A stretch of 64,000 bases of DNA from Aliivibrio fischeri ATCC 7744 = JCM 18803 = DSM 507 (GTDB lineage: Bacteria > Pseudomonadota > Gammaproteobacteria > Enterobacterales > Vibrionaceae), in contig NZ_CP092712.1 in the NCBI RefSeq assembly GCF_023983475.1, positions 2,666,001-2,730,000 of the forward strand, read 5' to 3'. The notes under the pieces are model-generated. The model ran no database searches and was not told where the DNA came from. It worked only from the letters and a program-made list of their open reading frames with translations. Every line of letters begins with the position of its first letter. The first letter of the stretch is position 1. Both the position numbers and the translations under genes were made by a program. This document shows, piece by piece, positions 30,152 through 39,277 of this stretch.

Positions 30152-31451
30152 ATGATTGCTGTACAGCTTCTCGTCGTACTACTGTTCATCTATTTAGGTG
30201 CACGTATTGGCGGTATCGGTATCGGTTTTGCGGGTGGTGCGGGCGTACTTGTTCTTACCATGATCTTAGGACTGGACGCAGGTTCTATCCCTATCGACGT
30301 TATTTTAATCATCATGTCTGTTATCACTGCGATTGCTGCTATGCAAGTGGCTGGTGGTATGGATTGGTTGGTTGACCTAGCAGAAAAATTCTTACGTAAA
30401 AATCCAAAACGCATTACTTTCTACGCACCAATCGTGACTTATTTCATGACGATGCTAGCAGGTACAGGCCACACTGCATTCTCAACACTTCCTGTTATTG
30501 CAGAAGTTGCTAAAGAACAAGGTGTTCGTCCTTCTCGCCCACTTTCTATCGCTGTTGTTGCTTCTCAAATTGCAATCACTGCGTCTCCAATCTCGGCGGC
30601 GGTTGTTTTCTTCTCTGGTATCCTTGAGCCTCTAGGTGTGGATTATCTAACGCTATTAGCTGTATGTATTCCATCAACGTTCCTAGCGTGTATGGTTGGT
30701 GCATTCGTTGCTAACTTCCTAGGCTGTGAGCTAAAAGATGATGCTGTTTATCAAGAACGTCTTGCAAAAGGCCTAATTAAGATGAATGGCGAAGGTAAGC
30801 GTGAAATTTTACCAACAGCAAAAGCATCTGTTTATATCTTCTGTGTTGCTATCGTTGCGGTTGTTGCTTATGCAACGATGATCAGTGGCAGTGTTGGCCT
30901 GATTGAACACCCAACCATTGGTCGTAACGAAGCTATCATGGCATTAATGCTAACCGCCGCTGCTGCTATTGTGACGTTCACTAAAATTGATGCGTCTAAA
31001 ATTGCTAATGCTGCGACATTCAAATCAGGTATGAGTGCTTGTGTGTGTTCTTGGTGTTGCATGGCTTGGTGATACGTTTGTGTCTTCTCACATTGGTGAA
31101 ATCAAAGAGTTCTCAGCTGAGATCCTTGCACAATACCCGTGGATGCTAGCGATTGTTTTATTCTTTGCTTCAATGCTTCTTTACTCTCAAGGTGCAACAA
31201 CAACGGCTCTAATGCCTGCAGCCCTTGCGATTGGTGTTGCTCCAATTACGGCAGTTGCGTCATTTGCTGCTGTTAGTGCACTGTTCGTTCTTCCTACTTA
31301 CCCTACGCTACTTGCTGCGGTTGAAATGGATGACACAGGTTCAACACGTATTGGTAATCTTGTATTTAACCACCCGTTCTTCATTCCGGGTGTTGCTACG
31401 ATTACGACTTCAGTTGCACTAGGTTTTGTATTCGGTGGTATTATTCTTTAA
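30152..31451 (+). pseudogene. dcuA: anaerobic C4-dicarboxylate transporter DcuA, frameshifted
   Basis: DcuA exchanges aspartate or fumarate for succinate across the inner membrane. Residues 1 to about 298 read normally from ATG 30152 (IYLGARIGGIGIGFAGGAG, then many helices). The frame then breaks in GMSACVC and stops at 31072. The remaining C-terminal third (VLGVAWLGDTFV onward to GGIIL) continues in another frame to 31451. The break falls in a TG dinucleotide run at 31039-31048. Restoring one TG unit (2 bp) joins the frames and gives exactly 433 residues, the length of E. coli DcuA. It could be a disrupted gene, a slippage-prone switch or an assembly error. Confidence 0.85.
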
Positions 31452-31476
31452 TAGGTGAATTGCAATAATATCCCTC

Positions 31477-31508
31477 AAAATGGCAGCTAATTTAGCTGCC
31501 ATTTTTTT
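31477..31508 (+). terminator. terminator between dcuA and uspA
   Basis: The perfect stem TGGCAGCTA/TAGCTGCCA with a 3-base loop is flanked by AAAA and a seven-T tail. It can serve both convergent genes. Confidence 0.88.
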
Positions 31509-31517
31509 ATTTCTAGC

Positions 31518-31943
31518 TTATGACGTAATCGGCACGACCAATATATCAATAGGAGAGTGGTGAATTAGCGGTCGAGAATAAGAAATAATTTTACTTAAGA
31601 AATCATGATGATGTCCGCAAATCAATAAATCGATTTCATTCGCTTTTACTGCTTTATCAACTTTATGGCTAAGATCTCCCGTTCCCACCCAAAAGCTCTC
31701 AATTGGAAACTGAGTATACTGCTGAAAATCATTAAGCCACTTATTTGAAGGTTCATTTAATGGTTTACGCTCAGGCTCTGCTTCTATATCAATGAGCTCA
31801 GGATAAATCTCACCATGAGTACCATCAATATGAATAAAAGACACTTTGGCTCCTAATAGCTCCGCCATAGAAACGGCTCTATCAATCAACACATGACTCT
31901 CTTCTGAAAGATCCAGCGCCACAAGAATATGTTTGTATTTCAT
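31518..31943 (-). CDS. uspA: universal stress protein UspA
   Basis: A cytoplasmic stress-survival protein of the non-nucleotide-binding UspA type. YKHILVALDLSEES at the N-terminus, GDLSHKVDKA, and LLICGHHHDFLSKIISYSR near the C-terminus follow E. coli UspA closely. ATG at 31943 is preferred to the adjacent GTG because GAGGG sits 8 bp before it. The result is 141 residues. It occupies the place between dcuA and dsbD where cutA sits in E. coli. Confidence 0.9.
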   Translation of the reverse strand: MKYKHILVALDLSEESHVLIDRAVSMAELLGAKVSFIHIDGTHGEIYPELIDIEAEPERKPLNEPSNKWLNDFQQYTQFPIESFWVGTGDLSHKVDKAVKANEIDLLICGHHHDFLSKIISYSRPLIHHSPIDILVVPITS

Positions 31944-32171
31944 CACTATACCCTCTGGTTATTCACCCTAATAATTAATCATCGTAACAAGCATAGTTTC
32001 TGTTCAATAAAAAGTGTGTCGTAGGGATCTCGAAACCGTGACAAATAAAAAATAATTACGCAGCTCTCCAAAGAGAAAGGAGCAGATCATTAATGCAATT
32101 GATACTATACTTGTCGAACTCTTGACCATTTCGATAGTCATACCCGTATCTATTTTAATAAAGACTTTCAC

Positions 32172-34025
32172 ATGACGAACTTACTCCGTTTTCGAGCTGC
32201 CCTTTTATCATTTTTTATTCTATTGACCTCCTTTGCCCCTCAAGCTGTCGCGTCTTTTGATCTGACTAAATTACAGGGTAAGCAAACCTCTTCTTTTGTG
32301 ACCGTAAATGAAGCCTTCCCGTTTAATTTCATGCAGCAAGGAGATAGAGTCTATTTAGATTGGCAAGTGATGCCTGATTATTACCTATACCAACAACGTA
32401 TTTCGGTAACGGTTAATGGCGCAAAGATTGCTGATTTAGTGATGGAAGAAGGCACGCCTTATAACGATGAATTTTTTGGTGATGTAAACATCTACACTGA
32501 ACCACTAACGATCACGGTTCCTCTTATTTCGGTTAGTGATAATGCCGAGTTAACTGTTCGATACCAAGGTTGTGCGAAAGCCGGATTCTGTTATCCACCA
32601 GAGATCCGCAAAATTCCACTATCTGCATTAACAGGGCTAAGTTCATATCAAGATGAAACGGCAAATACGCATGTTGTGGCCAAAAATGATAACGCGCCAG
32701 TTGGCGTAGAAAAGAAAACATCATCAAATTCAGAGCCAAAAGAAGTATCTCAAACTCAACAGCAAGAGCTGGCTGACAACTTAGGTGATGCTTGGTGGAC
32801 TCCATTTTTATTCTTAGCGCTTGGCATTGGTCTTGCGTTTACGCCTTGTGTATTGCCTATGTACCCTATCTTAACGGGCATTGTTTTAGGTGGCGGTAAA
32901 CTGTCTCATGGCAAAGCTTTCAAGCTCTCTTTTGTTTACGTTCAAGGCATGGCGTTAACCTATACTTTACTTGGGTTAGTGGTTGCTTCTGCAGGCCTTC
33001 AATTCCAGGCGGCACTACAACACCCTTATGTTCTCATAGGCTTAAGCGTAATGTTTGTTCTGCTTGCCCTATCAATGTTTGGTGCTTACACCATTCAACT
33101 GCCAAGCAGCTTACAAACTAAATTAAATGACATCAGTAACCAGCAAAAAGGCGGAAACTTAGGTGGCGTATTTGCCATGGGTGCGATTTCAGGTTTAGTG
33201 TGCTCTCCATGCACGACCGCTCCTCTTTCGGGTGCATTGCTTTATGTTGCCAAAAGTGGTGATTTACTTACTGGTGCTGTCGCTCTGTACGCTTTGGCTA
33301 TTGGTATGGGTATCCCATTAATTTTAGCCGCTGTATTTGGTAATAAACTGCTACCAAAAGCAGGTGTATGGATGACGCATGTGAAAACGCTGTTTGGCTT
33401 TATTTTACTTGCCGTTCCTGTGTTCTTATTAGAGCGAATCCTTCCACATAACGTAACTCCATTTGTTTGGTCTGCGTTAGGTGTTGCAGCATTTGGTTGG
33501 CTTTATCATGTTAAAGCAACCATGCCCCAATCTTGGAAAACGAGTGTCGCTGGGATCATCGCGATCTTAGGTATTGTTGGCTCAGCAATCCCTGTAATTG
33601 ATGCTATTTCAGGTAAAACACATACTGAAGTAAACACCACTACTCAAACTGTCACGTTTAAAAAAATCGCTAATTTAGAAGATTTGAATCGAGAACTTGA
33701 GGCAGCAAAAGCCCAAGAAAAACCAGTCATGCTCGACTTTTATGCTGACTGGTGTGTCGCGTGTAAAGAATTTGAAAAATACACCTTCCATAATGAAAAG
33801 GTAGAGCCGCTCTTAGGTCAATTTATCTTGTTGCAAGCCGATGTAACCAAAAACAGCCCAGAAGATATTACCCTATTACAACAGCTAAAAGTTCTTGGGT
33901 TACCAACCATCGATTTTTGGAATTCAAATGGGGATTATTTATCGAATGCTCGATTAACAGGATTTATGAAAGCAGAGCCATTTATGAACCATTTAAGTAC
34001 AAACGTGACCAATGTTGAAAAATAA
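32172..34025 (+). CDS. dsbD: thiol:disulfide interchange protein DsbD
   Basis: Moves reducing power from cytoplasmic thioredoxin to periplasmic DsbC/DsbG and CcmG. A signal peptide (about 1-27) precedes the alpha domain with a Cys pair in [11 protein letters not shown]. An eight-helix membrane domain follows with redox Cys in [11 protein letters not shown] and [11 protein letters not shown], then a thioredoxin-like gamma domain with CVAC in [13 protein letters not shown]. The 617 residues are slightly longer than E. coli DsbD (565). It probably supports cytochrome c maturation. Confidence 0.96.
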   Translation: MTNLLRFRAALLSFFILLTSFAPQAVASFDLTKLQGKQTSSFVTVNEAFPFNFMQQGDRVYLDWQVMPDYYLYQQRISVTVNGAKIADLVMEEGTPYNDEFFGDVNIYTEPLTITVPLISVSDNAELTVRYQGCAKAGFCYPPEIRKIPLSALTGLSSYQDETANTHVVAKNDNAPVGVEKKTSSNSEPKEVSQTQQQELADNLGDAWWTPFLFLALGIGLAFTPCVLPMYPILTGIVLGGGKLSHGKAFKLSFVYVQGMALTYTLLGLVVASAGLQFQAALQHPYVLIGLSVMFVLLALSMFGAYTIQLPSSLQTKLNDISNQQKGGNLGGVFAMGAISGLVCSPCTTAPLSGALLYVAKSGDLLTGAVALYALAIGMGIPLILAAVFGNKLLPKAGVWMTHVKTLFGFILLAVPVFLLERILPHNVTPFVWSALGVAAFGWLYHVKATMPQSWKTSVAGIIAILGIVGSAIPVIDAISGKTHTEVNTTTQTVTFKKIANLEDLNRELEAAKAQEKPVMLDFYADWCVACKEFEKYTFHNEKVEPLLGQFILLQADVTKNSPEDITLLQQLKVLGLPTIDFWNSNGDYLSNARLTGFMKAEPFMNHLSTNVTNVEK

Positions 34026-34130
34026 TGTTTCTTTATTGAGCAAAATCATTGGTGATACACAGAAACTTATTTTATAATGCGAATTAATGATTTTTGATTC
34101 TACGACTTACGTTTTTATTGAGGTATACAA

Positions 34131-34931
34131 ATGAGATTAATCCCGCTAAATCGCGCAGAACAAGTTGGCGCATGGTCAGCACAACACATTGTTAACCGTA
34201 TTAATGCATTCAACCCAACAGCAGATCGTCCATTTGTTCTTGGCTTACCAACTGGCGGTACTCCACTAAACACGTATAAGAAACTTATTGAGCTTCATAA
34301 AGCTGGCGAAGTAAGCTTTAAGCACGTAGTAACATTCAACATGGATGAGTACATTGGCTTAGATGCTGATCACCCAGAATCTTACCGTACTTTCATGCAC
34401 GAGAACTTCTTCAACCACATCGATATTCAAGCAGAAAACATCAACCTATTAGATGGTAATGCAGCAGATAACGAAGCTGAATGTCAACGTTACGAAGACA
34501 AGATCAAGTCTTACGGTCGCATCAACCTATTTATGGGTGGCGTGGGCAACGACGGTCACATCGCATTCAACGAACCAGCATCATCTTTATCTTCTCGTAC
34601 TCGCATCAAAACGTTAACTGAAGATACGCGTATTGCAAACTCTCGCTTCTTCGGTGGCGACATGGATCTTGTTCCTAAGTACTCACTAACTATCGGTGTT
34701 GGTACTCTGCTTGATTCTGAAGAGATCATGATCCTAATCACAGGCCACAACAAAGGTCTTGCACTGCAAGCTGCGGTTGAAGGTTCTGTAAACCACATGT
34801 GGACTGTATCTGCACTTCAACTTCACCCTAAATCAGTAATCGTTTGTGATGAGCCATCAACACAAGAACTGAAAGTGAAAACAGTGAAATACTTCCAACA
34901 GCTTGAAGCTAAAAATATGGAAGGCTTTTAA
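34131..34931 (+). CDS. nagB: glucosamine-6-phosphate deaminase NagB
   Basis: Converts glucosamine-6-phosphate to fructose-6-phosphate and ammonia in amino-sugar catabolism, the reverse of GlmS at 51329. The signature [15 protein letters not shown] and the catalytic region NMDEYIGL (Asp72-type base) are intact. The length of 266 residues equals the E. coli enzyme. It stands alone here, with its own promoter gap and terminator, not in a nag operon. Confidence 0.97.
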   Translation: MRLIPLNRAEQVGAWSAQHIVNRINAFNPTADRPFVLGLPTGGTPLNTYKKLIELHKAGEVSFKHVVTFNMDEYIGLDADHPESYRTFMHENFFNHIDIQAENINLLDGNAADNEAECQRYEDKIKSYGRINLFMGGVGNDGHIAFNEPASSLSSRTRIKTLTEDTRIANSRFFGGDMDLVPKYSLTIGVGTLLDSEEIMILITGHNKGLALQAAVEGSVNHMWTVSALQLHPKSVIVCDEPSTQELKVKTVKYFQQLEAKNMEGF

Positions 34932-34961
34932 TTTATAGTGAACATTCACTTTAAATTAAGC

Positions 34962-34997
34962 TAAAAAAAACCACCGATTAAAAACGGTGGTTTTTTT
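34962..34997. terminator. bidirectional terminator between nagB and arsJ
   Basis: The stem AAAACCACCG/CGGTGGTTTT with an 8-base loop has T-runs on both strands between convergent genes. Confidence 0.9.
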
Positions 34998-35018
34998 ATG
35001 CATGAAACTTACTTGAGC

Positions 35019-36230
35019 TTAAGCCTTTAATCTCTTAGGCAACTTAATCGATATCAACGCAGCCAATAACAAAAATCCAAACGACACCCATAAGCACGCA
35101 GCAAAGCCTGCAACTTGGAATACCCAGCCAGATAAAATGGTACCCACTAAACGCCCCATCGCATTGGCCATATAGTAGAAACCAACATCCATCGATACTC
35201 CATCACCTTTGGCATAACTCACAATTAAATAAGAGTGAAGTGATGAGTTAACAGCAAAAATACCACCGAAAATCAACAAGCCAATCACGATGACATATTC
35301 AGGTTGCCACCCCATCTGAACACTATAAGCAATAATCCCTGTCACCAAGGCTAATAAACTCACCCACCACATTGCAGCTCGGCCGTCAGGTACTTTCCCT
35401 TCCGCTTTACCGGTAATTTTAGGAGCAAAGCCTTGTACAAAACCATACGCAATTACCCATAACGCTAAAAAGCCACCGACCAATGAATGATCCCAATTAA
35501 AAACGCTACCAAGGTAAATGGGTAAAGCGACAACAAACCATACATCTCGAGCCCCAAACAGAAATAGGCGAGCGGCCGAAAGCGTATTAATTTGCTCTGA
35601 TTTTGAAAACAATTGTGTAAATTTAGGCTTTGATTTTGCTTTCCCAATATCACCATCAAGTAAAAGTACGCTACCAATAAAGACCACAAACAGCACACTC
35701 GCCATTGCAATAACAGCAAACTGAAAACCAATTGTCGTTAGCAGTAAACCACCTAAAAAGAAGCCCGCTCCTTTAAGGGCATTTTTAGATCCTGTTAATA
35801 TGGCAACCCACTTATAAAGCGCTCCTTCTTGCTCACTTGGAACAAGGGTTTTTATCGCACTTTTAGCACTCATTTTATTCAGATCTTTTGCGATACCAGA
35901 AAAGGCTTGAGCCGCCATCACCCAAGGTATGGTGAGCCAACTGCTTGGCAGGGCAAGCATTAATAACGCCCCAACCTGCATCAATAGACCAATGTTCATG
36001 GTTTTATTTAATCCAAGCCTTGCACCAAGCCAACCTCCAACTAAATTAGTCACCACACCAAAAAATTCATAAAACAAAAAGAGCGAAGCAATAGCTAATG
36101 TGCTGTATCCCAGATCATGAAAATAAAGCACCACTAACATGCGTAATGCACCATCAGTAATGGTGAAGTTCCAGTAGTTGAACGTCACTATCATATACTG
36201 GCGTACACTGTGGCTTAATTGTGAAAACAT
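35019..36230 (-). CDS. arsJ: ArsJ, organoarsenical MFS efflux permease
   Basis: ArsJ extrudes 1-arseno-3-phosphoglycerate, the product that arsenate forms with GAPDH; outside the cell it breaks down to arsenate. The protein has about 11-12 membrane helices and the family N-terminus NYWNFTITDGALRMLVVLYFH. I chose ATG at 36230 over 36239 because GGATG lies 8 bp before it. It is the last gene of arsR-gapdh-phosphatase-arsJ. A hairpin terminator precedes it inside the operon, which should lower its expression relative to gapdh. Confidence 0.88.
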   Translation of the reverse strand: MFSQLSHSVRQYMIVTFNYWNFTITDGALRMLVVLYFHDLGYSTLAIASLFLFYEFFGVVTNLVGGWLGARLGLNKTMNIGLLMQVGALLMLALPSSWLTIPWVMAAQAFSGIAKDLNKMSAKSAIKTLVPSEQEGALYKWVAILTGSKNALKGAGFFLGGLLLTTIGFQFAVIAMASVLFVVFIGSVLLLDGDIGKAKSKPKFTQLFSKSEQINTLSAARLFLFGARDVWFVVALPIYLGSVFNWDHSLVGGFLALWVIAYGFVQGFAPKITGKAEGKVPDGRAAMWWVSLLALVTGIIAYSVQMGWQPEYVIVIGLLIFGGIFAVNSSLHSYLIVSYAKGDGVSMDVGFYYMANAMGRLVGTILSGWVFQVAGFAACLWVSFGFLLLAALISIKLPKRLKA

Positions 36231-36248
36231 AAAAATCATCCGTTCAAA

Positions 36249-36284
36249 TAAAAAAGCCCCAGAAGATAATCACTTTCTGAGGCC
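36249..36284 (-). terminator. intra-operon terminator upstream of arsJ
   Basis: On the minus strand the stem GCCTCAGAA/TTCTGGGGC (one G-U pair) with a 10-base loop is followed by six T. It lies between the phosphatase stop and the arsJ start, so it would attenuate arsJ transcription. Confidence 0.75.
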
Positions 36285-36298
36285 TTATCTAAAATTGA

Positions 36299-36796
36299 TT
36301 ATTTGCTAGCAATGGCATCAATGTATTCAATTTGCACAGGTTTTGTGAATGCGCCCGGACGTAATGCTTGTACTTGTTGCTTAATCACGTCTAGATCCCA
36401 ACCTAAATCCAATAACAAATGCCCAGCCAGCAAACCTGTGCGGCCTGAACCACCCATACAATGCATTGCTACCTTGCCATTCTTTTCTAATACTTGTTGC
36501 AGCTCAGGAGTCGCTGATTTCCATTGTGCAGCAAACTCATCACCCGGTGCACAATCGTCTTCAATTGGCAAATAAAACCATTTCATGCCTAGACGTTGCA
36601 CTTCTTCACCAAGAGCACCTACGCCTTTTTCTGTTAACTCATCTTGATTTAATGCCGTTGCTACTGCTTCAACACCTTGTGCTTTTAACTGCTCTAATGA
36701 GGCCGTTAACTCAACCCCTTTAGTTCCTGGGCACGGAGTTAAAACCAATGCGCTACCATTATCTGATACGGGTAATTCCCAAGTAGGATGTGTCAT
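36299..36796 (-). CDS. dual-specificity/tyrosine phosphatase-like protein of the ars operon
   Basis: A 165-residue CDKN3/KAP-like phosphatase fold with a complete P-loop HCMGGSGRTG (HCx5R). IEDDCAPGDEF could supply the general acid. It sits between gapdh and arsJ in one operon, so a role in arsenic detoxification is inferred. It might act on a phosphorylated or arsenylated intermediate, or as an HCx5R arsenate reductase like the unrelated ACR2 group. The ars operon here has no ArsC, ArsB or Acr3. Confidence 0.75.
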   Translation of the reverse strand: MTHPTWELPVSDNGSALVLTPCPGTKGVELTASLEQLKAQGVEAVATALNQDELTEKGVGALGEEVQRLGMKWFYLPIEDDCAPGDEFAAQWKSATPELQQVLEKNGKVAMHCMGGSGRTGLLAGHLLLDLGWDLDVIKQQVQALRPGAFTKPVQIEYIDAIASK

Positions 36797-36826
36797 TTAA
36801 AATTCCTTAAACCAATGTCATTACTA

Positions 36827-37828
36827 TTAAGCTAAACCAACGTTACGAACTAACTCAGCAGTACGCGTTGCGTAGCCCATTTCGTTATCATACCAAGCGT
36901 AAATCTTCACCATGCGCTTGCCCACAAGCATAGTAGATAGTGCATCTACAATCGTTGAGCGTTGGTCGCCTTTGTAATCAATCGATACGAGTGGGCGCTC
37001 CTCGTAACCTAAAATACCTTTTAGATCACCCTGTGCCGCATCCTTTAATAACTGATTTACTTCTTCAGCCGTGGTATCTCTTTTTACTTCAAAAATAATG
37101 TCAGTCAGTGATGCATTCGCTAAAGGAACTCGAACTGCATGACCATCAATTTTATTTTTAAGCTCAGGGAAGATTTCTACAATAGCTTTAGCAGAGCCCG
37201 TTGTTGTTGGGATCAAGCTCATGCCACACGCACGAGCACGGCGAAGATCTTTATGAGGAGCATCTAAAATGGTTTGTGTGTTGGTCAAATCATGAATAGT
37301 GGTAAATGCTGCATTTTCGATACCTAACTCCTTATTGATAACTTTAACAATTGGAGCAAGGCAGTTGGTAGTACAAGATGCCGCAGTCACAATTTGGTGA
37401 ACCGCTGGATCAAAAATATCATCATTCACACCAACGACAATGTTTGCTACCCCGTCTTCTTTAACTGGAGCAGACACAACTACACGCTTAACACCTTGTG
37501 CTAAGTATTTATCTAAAAATGAACGTGAACGATGCACGCCAGTTGCTTCAATAACAACATCACAACCAGACCAATCAACCGCATCGATCTCTTTTTCTTG
37601 TGTTGTTTTAATGGTTTGACCATCAATGATCATATCACTTCCATTACTTGTCACTTCATGGTGCCAACGACCTTGAATAGAATCAAATTCAAGTAAATGT
37701 GCCAGTGTATGGGTATTACCCGCAACATCATTAATCTGTACAAACTCTAACTCAGGCCAATCGAATGCTGCTCTTAATGCCAAGCGTCCAATACGACCAA
37801 ACCCATTAATACCTACTTTAATTGTCAT
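36827..37828 (-). CDS. arsenic-associated glyceraldehyde-3-phosphate dehydrogenase
   Basis: A type I GAPDH with NAD fold [15 protein letters not shown], catalytic Cys in [10 protein letters not shown], and the downstream His/Thr residues of the family. The length is 333 residues. Its place between arsR and arsJ marks it as the dedicated enzyme that uses arsenate in place of phosphate to make 1-arseno-3-phosphoglycerate for ArsJ, not the glycolytic GapA. It starts 16 bp after arsR. Confidence 0.9.
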   Translation of the reverse strand: MTIKVGINGFGRIGRLALRAAFDWPELEFVQINDVAGNTHTLAHLLEFDSIQGRWHHEVTSNGSDMIIDGQTIKTTQEKEIDAVDWSGCDVVIEATGVHRSRSFLDKYLAQGVKRVVVSAPVKEDGVANIVVGVNDDIFDPAVHQIVTAASCTTNCLAPIVKVINKELGIENAAFTTIHDLTNTQTILDAPHKDLRRARACGMSLIPTTTGSAKAIVEIFPELKNKIDGHAVRVPLANASLTDIIFEVKRDTTAEEVNQLLKDAAQGDLKGILGYEERPLVSIDYKGDQRSTIVDALSTMLVGKRMVKIYAWYDNEMGYATRTAELVRNVGLA

Positions 37829-37844
37829 CGTCTTAATCCTTAAT

Positions 37845-38174
37845 TTAGCAACATACTTTCATTGCGTTTAATTTATCAGTGTCTTTTTGATACTCAGCCT
37901 GTAAACAATTGGATTGCTTCAAACCTACTATAATTTTGTTTAGCCAACCCGGTAAATCAGAGCTGACTTGGTAATACACCCATTGACCTTCACGGGTATC
38001 AACCAATACGCCGGATTGGCGTAGTTGAGCTAAATGACGAGAGATCTTTGGTTGACTCTCTTCTAGTGCTTCCGTTAATTGGTTTACACACAAGCGACCT
38101 TCACGAGCAATAAGCAATAAACAACGCATTCGTGTTTCATCTGATAGCATTTTGAAAAATTGATGAGGTAACAT
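37845..38174 (-). CDS. arsR: ArsR-family transcriptional repressor
   Basis: A winged-helix metalloregulator with helix-turn-helix [18 protein letters not shown] chose ATG at 38174 ([18 protein letters not shown]), with AAGG upstream; the longer frame from 38231 would run through the operator palindrome. The usual ELCVCDLC As(III) site is changed to GRLCVNQL, leaving one Cys there, but MRC lies nearby and the C-terminus ends in a Cys pair. The inducer site may therefore differ. It is the first gene of the operon, 109 residues. Confidence 0.88.
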   Translation of the reverse strand: MLPHQFFKMLSDETRMRCLLLIAREGRLCVNQLTEALEESQPKISRHLAQLRQSGVLVDTREGQWVYYQVSSDLPGWLNKIIVGLKQSNCLQAEYQKDTDKLNAMKVCC

Positions 38175-38183
38175 ATTCAACCT

Positions 38184-38213
38184 TATATATGGATATATGC
38201 ATTTCCATATATA
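38184..38213. promoter_or_regulatory. palindromic operator upstream of arsR
   Basis: TATATATGG and CCATATATA form perfect 9-bp arms 12 bp apart, ending 10 bp upstream of the arsR start. The form suits a dimeric ArsR-family repressor. The region also holds the promoter and faces the LysR gene on the other strand. Confidence 0.65.
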
Positions 38214-38303
38214 ATAGATTGAAAGACGCAAAGATCAAGACTAAAAGACAAACTGTCATAAAAGATTCATACTAGAAAAAATATTGGCAAGGAAAGCTAG
38301 AAC

Positions 38304-39212
38304 ATGAAAAGCAGCATAGACTTAAATTTATATCGTTTTCTTGATTCACTCTATGAACAAAAATCGTTAGCTAAAGTTTGTCATACATTAGATATCAGCA
38401 GAGCAACCTTTAATCGCTACTTATCTGAATGCCGCGAACTCTTTGGTAATGAATTATTCATTGCAGATAAAGGCCTTTATGCACCAACGCTTTTCACCAC
38501 CCAGCTGATAAATATTATTAAAACCCCCTTAGAACAGCTTGAACAAGCACAGCAAACGGCTAAATCGTTTAATAATAAAGATGCCAATATCGAATATGTT
38601 TTTCATTTAGCAAATCCACTAAGCAGCTTGTTAACTGTTCCTCTTTTACAAGGGTTAACCCAAGATGATTGGCATCCTAAAATATCTATTGTTGATTGGT
38701 CTTTAGAAGGAATAGAGTTTCCTAAATCAGGCGCATTATCTATCGGAATCTCAGGTTACCCGAATCAACTAAATGAACGCATTATTGAACGAAAACTCGG
38801 GGAGTTAGATTTATTTGTATATGTATCTAAGCAGCACCCGTTAGCTTGTTCATCCCAAATTAGTCTCTCTGATTTAGCCCAATTTGATACTGTAAGGGTT
38901 TCGATGGGAAACCTCGATGACAATACGTACTATGAGCGACTACGTAAACAAACAGGAATAAACCTTGCTCAAAAACTCACGGTTTCTTCTGTCTCTTCTG
39001 CTATTGAGTGCGTAGAAATAAGCCAATACGCTTTTGTTTGCTTTGATATTTTAAAAAACAAACGTCCAATAAACGTATGTAAGCTACCTTTAACTCTCGA
39101 TAATAAAGCAATGACGTTTAATGTTGGAATTCAATATCATCGTGCTTACTATCAACATCCTATTATTAAAAATATTGAAAAACTTCTGATTCAAAACCTA
39201 GAAAGTCATTAG
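38304..39212 (+). CDS. LysR-family transcriptional regulator
   Basis: The N-terminal helix-turn-helix (about 3-62; LAKVCHTLDISRATFNRYLSE) is followed by a LysR substrate-binding-like domain. The HTH is diverged from typical LTTRs. It is divergent from arsR (about 130 bp apart) and convergent with the DUF1254 gene, so its target could be either. The ligand is unknown. The length is 302 residues. Confidence 0.8.
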   Translation: MKSSIDLNLYRFLDSLYEQKSLAKVCHTLDISRATFNRYLSECRELFGNELFIADKGLYAPTLFTTQLINIIKTPLEQLEQAQQTAKSFNNKDANIEYVFHLANPLSSLLTVPLLQGLTQDDWHPKISIVDWSLEGIEFPKSGALSIGISGYPNQLNERIIERKLGELDLFVYVSKQHPLACSSQISLSDLAQFDTVRVSMGNLDDNTYYERLRKQTGINLAQKLTVSSVSSAIECVEISQYAFVCFDILKNKRPINVCKLPLTLDNKAMTFNVGIQYHRAYYQHPIIKNIEKLLIQNLESH

Positions 39213-39220
39213 ATATAAAA

Positions 39221-39255
39221 AAGCCTCTGCTCATTAGTAATAACAAGCAGAGGCT
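39221..39255 (-). terminator. terminator of the DUF1254 gene
   Basis: On the minus strand AGCCTCTGCT/AGCAGAGGCT arms (10 bp) with a 14-base loop are followed by six T. On the plus strand the T-tail is absent. Confidence 0.8.
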
Positions 39256-39277
39256 ATGGTTAAATTGTAACAATCAC

